Below are positions 57,526-64,000 of a stretch of DNA of 64,000 nucleotides, one piece after another (the first letter of the stretch is position 1; every line of letters begins with the position of its first letter). The notes under the pieces were generated by a model. That model was not told where the DNA came from. It worked only from the letters and a program-made list of their open reading frames with translations, and searched no databases. The stretch is from NCBI RefSeq assembly GCF_029168945.1, contig NC_083607.1:13844001-13908000 (forward strand), written 5' to 3'. Both the position numbers and the translations under genes were made by a program. The stretch comes from Cannabis sativa. Taxonomy: Eukaryota; Streptophyta; Magnoliopsida; Rosales; Cannabaceae.

Positions 57526-58480
57526 CTAATTAATGCGAGGAGGAAGGCGAGGACCAATGCGCGCCTCAAGCATGGCGTCAAGTTTCTTCTTCTTCTCCCA
57601 AAATTTGGCAATCATCTCCTCAGGTTTGGGGTAGAAGTCAAGCTTGATGCTCTGGCCATTTACCGACCAGGCCATGTAGACGCCATCATCAAAGCGCTTG
57701 ATACAACGCTTGCAGGGAACATGGGAGAGGAGCTCATCTCTCTTAGCCTTCTTTAAGGCTTGATCTCTAAAGTCCTTGAGCTCCTTCATCTCCACGGCTA
57801 AGTTAGCCCTGGACTCCAAGTCCGCCTGGTGCAATTCCTCTAAGGACCTCACCTTGGCGGCCATCTCGTCTAGGGCCTTCCTGGCCTCCCGAAGCTCGCA
57901 TTTGGCCTTAGCAGTAGCCTCGCCCTCCGCCCTCAGCGCCTCCCGGTGCCTCGCCTCCAACCTATCCCTCCGAAGGACCTCCTCTCTAAGCATCGCCTCC
58001 GCCTGGGCTTCCCTCTGTTTAGCCTCCTCCTCGAGCTTCGCCTTAGCAAGAGCCTCCTTTCGCTCAGCCTCCTCCTGGATCGCACGTCTTTCAGCAGACA
58101 AGTCCTGTAGGATCTTCACGACCTTGTCCATGCTCGCAAATTTGGACAAGACGAAGCCATGATTAACTATGGTCTTGAAAAGGCGGCTGGTCTCTTCAGT
58201 AATCTGGAAAAGGAAGTAAGAGTGAGAATGAAGGCCTTAAGTAAAATATTGAGGAAAGAAATAAATCACAAAGTACTTACCGCAGCCAGAGCATTGCTGA
58301 TGTCCTGAACCTGGTAGACGGAGTTCAAGGATGCACAAGCAACGTACCGTTTAGGCGGGAATCGAGTCAGATGGGAGACGTACTCGCTGGTCATCTCGGA
58401 GGCAAAAGGGGGCAAGGTGGGCCCAAGGAAACGGTTGAACCAGTCCGTCAGAGGGTCCATGTTCAGATCCCACGGGTTTT
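57526..58480 (-). pseudogene. Antisense accessory ORF of the Tat element, two exons, coiled coil
   Basis: Opposite to gag-pol. Exon B (58203 down to 57526) encodes about 200 residues with a long Ala/Glu/Lys/Arg coiled coil (AEAERKEALAKAKLEEEAK-type, about 57800-58120), ending PRLPPRIN. Exon A (about 58460 to 58281) reads DPLTDWFNRFLGPTLPPFASE to NALAA. GT at 58280-58279 and AG at 58205-58204 define a 77-bp intron that joins the two in frame (LAA / ITEETSRLFKT). The upstream part is lost to the Copia insertion at 58518. Antisense ORFs between pol and 3' LTR are known in Tat elements. The function is unknown. Confidence 0.6.
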
Positions 58481-58517
58481 CTCCTCGTTAAGAGAGTTTT
58501 GCAACTCCTCCCGTAAG

Positions 58518-60404
58518 TGTTGGAAATTATTTTACCAGGATCTTAGATCTACTCACAAGTATGTTGATTAACACCCTAAATATGAACTTTATAAAACGAT
58601 AAAATAAACACATATAAAGTTTAGTAAACCTTACATTGGGTGCATCCGAATAATATGACTCCTTCCATTCAGATCTCCAACCCTTGTATCCTTTCTAACG
58701 CAGAGTATTATCAAGATCTGAACCTGGATCTCTTTCTCTGATTCTTTAGTGCTGAAACTCCTTCTTGCTGAAAGTCTTTCTTCACGATCTTCCTCACTAT
58801 GATTGAGGTATCACTTGCTGTGTGTGGGCACTACTCTAATCACTAAGTATTTCAAAATCTTAAGGAAGAAGAGAGAGAGAGAGTGGGCGGCCAGGTATAG
58901 AGAGAGAGGCTCAGGTTTTTCTGAATGAAAAATGTAATTTTCCTGAACCCTTCACTATCTATTTATAGCATTCCACTAGGGTTAGGTTTGAATTATTTGG
59001 CATTAAAATAATAAAAATATCAGAGGATAATTCCTATAAAAGTGGCTGGCCATGCAGTATGGATTTGGGCCTCACTTTTTGCAATTTTGCAGTTTTATCA
59101 CTTTTGCATCTGATTTTCTCAAAAACGCCAATTTTCAAATTCAACCATTTAAATGCCAATTCTAACTATTTAATAACTATAAATAATTATTAAATAATAT
59201 TTTCATTTATCATATTTATTAATTGAACCATACAAAGTATCATAATTAACAAATATGCCCCTAAAACTCTTTCTTTACAATTTCGCCCTTACTTAGTGAA
59301 AAATTTACAAATAGACATAGTCTAATTTGAGAATTATAATTGATTAATCAAAACCAATTATATGAGTCTTAAAAGCAATATTATCTCAACTAGTGGGGGG
59401 ACCATGGGTCTATATAACCGAGCTTCCAATAAGCAGATCAAGAATTTATAACCTAAATTCACTGACTTATTAATTCTTCGTTGAATCCACGCATAGAACT
59501 TAGAATTGCACTCCCAGTATATAGAATGCTCTATATGTTCCACCATATAGACACATCATTAGTTATCCATTGTTATAATCCTAATTTGATCAATGATCCT
59601 TTATATGAATGATCTACACTGTAAAGGGATTAGATTACCGTTACACCCTACTATGTATTTTATCCTTAAAACACTTGACCCCGTATAAATGATATTTCAG
59701 CTTATGTGAAATGAGTACTCCACCATTTATTTTCGTTTGGTCAAGCTCAAAGGAGATCATCCTTTACTTACTATTCGCTAGATAGAAGCTATAGATTCCA
59801 TGTTTATGTTAGCGCTCCCACTCAATTGCACTACCGTGTTCCCAAAATGTACTTATCACCCTGACCTAAAAGTAGGCTTAACTAACAAATCAAAGAACAC
59901 GAATAGCCTCTTGAGATTGAGCCTAATCATAACAGGATTAAGATTATTTGATCTAGGATCAACTAGGCGATATTGACTTGAATAGATATTACGGTAAGTT
60001 TAATAAATCTAAGTCAAAGTTCAATATCAGTCCCTTCCGATGCATACTCCATGCACCCAACCTGAGCTTTACTTTAACCAATGTTCTGGAAAGAACATAG
60101 CATTTCTCCAAATGCAAGTAAACTCTTGTTGTAGATTATCATATCAGTAAAACCCTGTGTCTGATAAATCTAGGAAACTTTATTCACATAGTCATGTTTA
60201 CTTTCCAAAGTGTTGACAACACAATAAACAGGATCAAGTATGTGAAAAGGGTTTCAGATGAATTTATAAATCAAATAGACAAACAATTGATAAGATGAAC
60301 CAAAACATACACAAATGAATGAAAAATACTTCTGTTTCTTTATTGATGTTGAATAAAATAGATTACATTGAAATGGAGTTTTATTTAGGGCATAAAACCC
60401 AAAA
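58518..60404 (-). repeat. 3' LTR of the Angela-type element
   Basis: 1887 bp. It matches 22357-24244 in the same orientation up to about 60263, then about 90 bp of unrelated U3 (60264-60350), then family sequence again. Its outer end reads CCCAAAA instead of CCCAACA, so the LTR no longer starts with TG. Confidence 0.88.
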
Positions 60405-60417
60405 AACTCCCACTTGC
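60405..60417 (-). other. Polypurine tract
   Basis: The minus strand reads TGCAAGTGGGAGTT next to the 3' LTR, identical to 10111-10124. Confidence 0.8.
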
Positions 60418-60433
60418 ACTAATATAAAACTAT

Positions 60434-61272
60434 TCAATACATATCAATTAATCCTAAATTCTGACGGTGCTTTTCAAATGTAGTCACGGCCAAGACTTTG
60501 GTGAATGGATCAGCTAAGTTATCTTCTGTGTCCACTTTCTCAACTAGTACATCCCCTCTTGCCACATATTCTCTGATAATGTGATACTTCCTTTCTATAT
60601 GTTTGCTTCTCTTGTGGCTTCGAGGTTCTTTACTGTTAGCTTTCGCTCCATTATTATCACAAAGTAGGACCAGAGGCTTTTCCATTCCAGGTATGACACC
60701 GATATTGGTGAAGAACTTTCTTAGCCAGACAAGTTCTTTAGCAGCTTCGACTGCAGCTATGTATTCAGCTTCCATAGTCGAGTCCGATATCGCGGTTTGT
60801 TTTGCACTTCTCCAAACCATTGCTCCACCCCCAAGAGTAAACACCACCCAGATGTAGATTTCCTGTCATCAAGACTTGCCTGGAAATCTGAATTAGTGTA
60901 GCCTATGGGATTTAAAGCACCACCCTTGTACACTAACACAAGATTCCTTGTACTCTTTAAGTATTTCAGGATATACTTAACTGCATTGCAATGTTCCTGT
61001 CCTGGATTAGACTGATACCTGCTCACGATTCCAACTGCATAGCAGAGGTCAGGTCTAGTGCATAACATTGCATACATTAGACTTCCAACTGTAGAAGCAT
61101 AGGGAATTTTCGCCATGTCCTCTATCTCTTGAGGATCAGTAATAGACTGTTCCTTAGATAGACGAATACCATATCTAGAAGGCATGTTTGCCCCATTGGT
61201 GTTGTTCATGGAGAATCTCTCTAAAACTTTGTCAATGTAGGTTGTTTGAGAGAGAGCAAGAGATCTGTTCTT
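60434..61272 (-). pseudogene. Angela-type pol: RT/RNase H linker and RNase H
   Basis: Frame 61209-60757: YAMLCTRPDLCYAVGIVSRYQSNPG, then YTNSDFQASLDDRKSTSG (RNase H start; the usual D-D is N-S-D here). A frameshift near 60840 moves to 60847-60434: MVWRSAKQTAISDSTMEAEYIA, LLCDNNGA, NLADPFTKVLAVTTFE, ending LGLIDMY and TAA-type stop. The segment 61272-61210 links to RT past a stop after IQIIRN. RNase H removes the RNA template during cDNA synthesis. Confidence 0.88.
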
Positions 61273-62712
61273 TTAGTTTCTGATAATCTGAATACCAAGA
61301 ACATAGGCTGCTTTACCCAAATCTTTCATATCGAATTGAGTGTTGAGCCATTCCTTGATGTGAGTCATTTTCTTGACATTGTTTCCAATAATCAAAATGT
61401 CATCAACATAAAGGACCAGGAATACTACTACTTGGTCTTCCTTGAGTTGGTAAACACAAGGTTCATCTTCATTCTGAAGAAAGCCGTAGGTCTTGATGAT
61501 TTCATCAAACCTTTTGTTCCATGAGCGGGAAGCTTGCTTAAGTCCATAGATAGACCTATTTAATTTGCAAACTTTCTTTTCCTGCCCTGGAAGAACATAG
61601 CCTTCTAGTTGCTCCATATAGATGGTTTCTTCAAGTACCCCATTAAGGAAGGCAGTCTTGACATCCATTTGCCAGATTTCATAATCGAAAGCAGCAGCTA
61701 TGGAGAGAAGAATTTGGATGGATTTGAGCATGGCAACAGGACTAAAAGTTTCCTCATAGTCCACGCCTTCTCTTTGGGTAAAACCCTTGGCTACAAGTCT
61801 AGCTTTAAAAGTTTCGACTTCGCCTCCAGCTCCTCTTTTCTTCTTGTAAACCCACTTGCATCCTATCGGATGATAGTCGTCAGGTGCGTCTACATATTCC
61901 CAGACTTTGTTCTTTTTCATGGAATCTATTTCTGAATCCATGCCGACCAACCATCGTTTCTGTTGCGGACTAGCCATTGCCTGTTTATAGGTTAATGGAT
62001 CGTCTTCAATACCGTCACCAACAACCATATTGATTTCACCATCCAAGCCATAACGAGCTGGTTTTGTGGAAACCCTCCCACTACGACGAGGAGCGGTGAT
62101 CTTCTGAACAGAAACTTTAGTAGTAGGTTTCTCAGTTGGTTCGACTGAGGGAGTGGGATTGTCCTCTTCTTGAGTGGAAGAGGATGGAACATTGGAAGGA
62201 GTTATATCTGAAAGCATTTCCTCTAGAACAACTTTACTTTTCGGTTTGTTGTCTTTAATATAGTTCTCTTCAAGAAAAGTAGCATTTGTAGAAACAAACA
62301 CTTTGTTATCCTTGTGACTATAAAATAGTCCACCCCTAGTCTCTTTAGAATTTCTGACAAACATGCATACTTCGGTACGTGATTCAAGTTTGCCTTCTTT
62401 CTTTCTTAAGACATGAGCAGGGCACCCCCAAATTCTGTAGTGGCGTAAACTAGGTGTACGACCATTCCAAAGTTTGACGGGTGTCTTAGGGACTGCTTTA
62501 GATGGAACAACATTTAAAATGTCATTAGCCATCTGTATAGCATATCCCCAGAAGGACGTAGACAGAGTTGAATAACTCAGCATAGACCTAACCATTTCCA
62601 AAAGAGTGCGATTTCTTCTTTCTGCAACTCCATTTTGTTGTGGAGTGCCTGGGGCAGTGTATTGGGATTCAATTCCAAGTTCAATTAAATGATCTTTGAA
62701 CTGCATATCCAT
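61273..62712 (-). pseudogene. Angela-type pol: integrase C-terminal half and reverse transcriptase
   Basis: A 479-residue uninterrupted frame. Integrase part (about residues 1-150): GTPQQNGVAERRNRT with the catalytic E, then HYRIWGCPAHV. A Pro/Ser/Thr-rich linker follows to about residue 225. RT from about 265: GCKWVYKKKRG, KARLVAKGFTQREGVDYEETFSPVA, WQMDVKTAFLNG, YGLKQASRSWN and the catalytic YVDD near residue 430 (LYVDDILIIGN). The N-terminal end is a TGA stop at about 62735 in place of an Arg codon. Confidence 0.92.
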
Positions 62713-63042
62713 ATATTCTCCACCCCTATCAGTTCACAAGATCTTTAATGATTTACCTAATTGGTTTTGAGCCAAAGCATGAAACTCCTGAAACTTTTCA
62801 AATGTTTCACATTTCTTTTGCATGAGGTAAAGAAAACTATATCTAGAGTAATCGTCACTGAAAGTGACGAAATACTCATAACCTCCTCGGGCTTTTACAT
62901 TCAGAGGTCCGCAAACATTAGAATGCACTAACCCTAGGGGGTATTTGGCGCGCTCTCCCTTTGCAGAGAAAGAACGCTTAGTCATTTTACCTTTTAGGCA
63001 GGACTCGCATACTGACAATTCACCTAGGACGACATTTTTCAA
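62713..63042 (-). pseudogene. Angela-type integrase N-terminal half
   Basis: Same frame as 61273-62712. Zinc-binding end CESCLKGKMTKRSF, then LVHSNVCGPLNVKARGGYEYFVTFSDDYSRY with N where the first catalytic D is normal (HSDVCG-type motif in the family; here HSNVCG). TGA interrupts between KIL and TDRGGEYM (Arg codon CGA to TGA likely). Confidence 0.88.
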
Positions 63043-63433
63043 TGGACCGCCTTTGGTTAGCCTATTGAGTCTATCAAAGCCTATATGACCTAAACGTAAA
63101 TGTCATAGATAAGTTTGATCATCATTATCAATCTCTTTTCTTTTGAGGTTTCTAGGTTTAGCTACATTGAAAAGTTCACTGTTTAGTGAGATTTGTGTAT
63201 TTGGTCTTAAAACATAAAGCCCTTGTTCCATGGTAGCAACACATATTTGAAATTCATTACGAGAAATTGAACAATTAGAACTCGAAAAATTCAATATATA
63301 AGATTGTGTTTGCAAACATGAGACACTAATCAAGTTTCTACTAAAGTTTGGAATAAATAAAATATTTTCTAAAATTAAAAATCTTTGTTGAAACTTGATG
63401 CGGGCTTTTCCTCTAGCTTTGACCGACACTAAC
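63043..63433 (-). pseudogene. Angela-type GAG-pre-integrase domain
   Basis: Same frame again. From VSVKARGKARIKF and NILFIPNFSRNLISVSCL to QTYL, then TGA where Trp of WHLRLGHIGFDR is expected (63100-63102; TGG to TGA), followed by HLRLGHIGFDRLNRL. The upstream boundary is the MITE at 63442. Confidence 0.85.
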
Positions 63434-63441
63434 TCGCCATT

Positions 63442-63670
63442 CAGTGACGGATCCAGAATTTTTATTTTGTGGGGGCTTATTTATCAATGAAAAATATTTA
63501 TACATATATTATAATCACTTTTATTATATTTATTTAATTTTGTGGGGGCTTTTCTACTATTTTAACCTATAATTATCAAATTAAAAAAATTACATTTAAA
63601 TTTTTAAAAGATAATATTTTTGTTAGTGGGGGCTATAGCCCCCACATTGATACATGTGCGTCCGTCACTG
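63442..63670. mobile_element. hAT-like MITE inside the Copia polyprotein
   Basis: 229 bp, terminal inverted repeats CAGTGACGGA (left) and TCCGTCACTG (right), subterminal GTGGGGGCT words and a GGGGGCTATAGCCCCC palindrome near 63630. Flanks TCGCCATT (63434-63441) and TCGCATT (63671-63677) are an 8-bp target duplication with one base lost in the right copy. No transposase ORF. Confidence 0.85.
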
Positions 63671-64000
63671 TCGCATTACCAACTTTAAGCTTTAACTCTC
63701 CTAGAAGTAGATTTTCCCAAGTTTCAAGCAGCTGCAGTGAAGAACATACATGGTTAGTAGACTCAGAATCAACAATCCAAACGGATTTTTCGTTCTCTAA
63801 AACACATGATTCAAAGACAAAAGCATTACCTTCGTTTGAATTGTTTAGAAGCCAGGGACATCGTTCTTCTTGATGTCCCTTTTCATTACAATTTGAACAT
63901 AGAAGATTATGTCTGATAATTGTACTTGAAGAAGCAGCTTTGCTAGAGCCTTCATGCTTAATCCTTTTCCTCTGATTATGAATTGCAAACCCAGGGGGAC
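63671..64000 (-). pseudogene. Angela-type gag end (zinc knuckle) and protease start
   Basis: Minus-strand reading across the window edge: KRIKHEGSSKAASSS, zinc knuckle CSNCNEKGHQEERC, then FVFESCVLENEKSVWIVDSESTNHVCSS. The protease motif D-S-G is D-S-E here, so the catalytic glycine is missing. The frame continues to KVGNA, where the MITE is inserted. The gag core lies beyond 64000. Confidence 0.85.

Larger units (their letters stand above)
50233..58517 (+). mobile_element. Tat-type Gypsy retrotransposon, right end outside the window
   Basis: LTR 50233-50978, primer site, gag, protease, RT, two RNase H domains, integrase, then a long 3' region with tandem repeats and an antisense ORF. The second (archaeal-type) RNase H and the long 3' region mark the Tat lineage. 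The element is interrupted at 58518 by the minus-strand Copia. The five bases before it are AGGAT (50228-50232); the partner copy is outside the window. Stops and frameshifts make it inactive. It is visibly more GC-rich than its surroundings. Confidence 0.9.
58518..64000 (-). mobile_element. Angela-type Copia retrotransposon, 5' end outside the window
   Basis: Minus orientation: 3' LTR 58518-60404, purine tract, RNase H, RT, integrase, pre-integrase/protease, and the end of gag running off the window. LTR family and purine tract match the non-coding 1794-12007 element. The five bases before it are GTAAG (58513-58517). The coding frame is one polyprotein with four in-frame stops or frameshifts and a hAT-like MITE. 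The lineage call rests on the sequence around GTPQQNGVAERRNRTLLEMV and the long LTR. Confidence 0.9.

Overview
This is eukaryotic nuclear DNA, almost certainly a flowering plant (a eudicot is my inference). One host gene with spliced exons, a plant DHHC protein S-acyltransferase, sits among densely nested retrotransposons with plant-type primer sites, lineages and MITEs. The base composition is AT-rich, and I see no operon, bacterial promoter or CRISPR. I cannot name the species.

Layout. 1-1793 and 12013-15697 are old Gypsy-derived remnants, including a minus-strand Tat-type LTR with primer site at 14731-15697. They were split by a recent 10.2-kb LTR element (1794-12007). It has two 1883-bp LTRs, TSD AGGAC, no usable ORF, and only a decayed Copia pol near its 3' end. 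17025-32006 is a Sirevirus-type Copia element (TSD CTTCT) with gag, pol, an envelope-like ORF and several polypurine tracts. Its pol is broken by two nested solo LTRs in opposite orientations (20477-24257) and by a Tourist-like MITE (24777-25231). Two 5'-truncated LINE tails with target duplications lie at 16439-16696 and 32907-33181.

34040-38975 (minus) is the only host gene found: seven exons encoding a four-TM DHHC palmitoyltransferase of the Arabidopsis PAT15/16 type. One intron carries a G-rich repeat or MITE. 39916-45335 is a minus-strand Copia derivative with 243-bp LTRs that has lost nearly all coding sequence. 45681-46218 is the 5' stub of another Copia. It abuts a minus-strand Cassandra-like TRIM (46219 to about 49176) whose LTR contains a 5S rRNA-like segment and which is split by a 2374-bp solo LTR (46549-48922). 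The TRIM is fused to tandem pieces of antisense 25S rRNA (49171-49425).

49426-64000 is another nest. A Copia LTR (49426) is interrupted by a Tat-type Gypsy element (50233 onward). This has gag, protease, RT, two RNase H domains, integrase and an antisense spliced-looking ORF. It is interrupted in turn by a minus-strand Angela-type Copia (58518 to beyond the window end), which carries a hAT-like MITE inside its gag-pol. The Angela-type element shares its LTR family with 1794-12007 and with the solo LTRs, so it is a plausible source of the trans-acting proteins for the non-coding copy. All retroelement ORFs here carry stops or frameshifts, so none looks able to move by itself in this copy.
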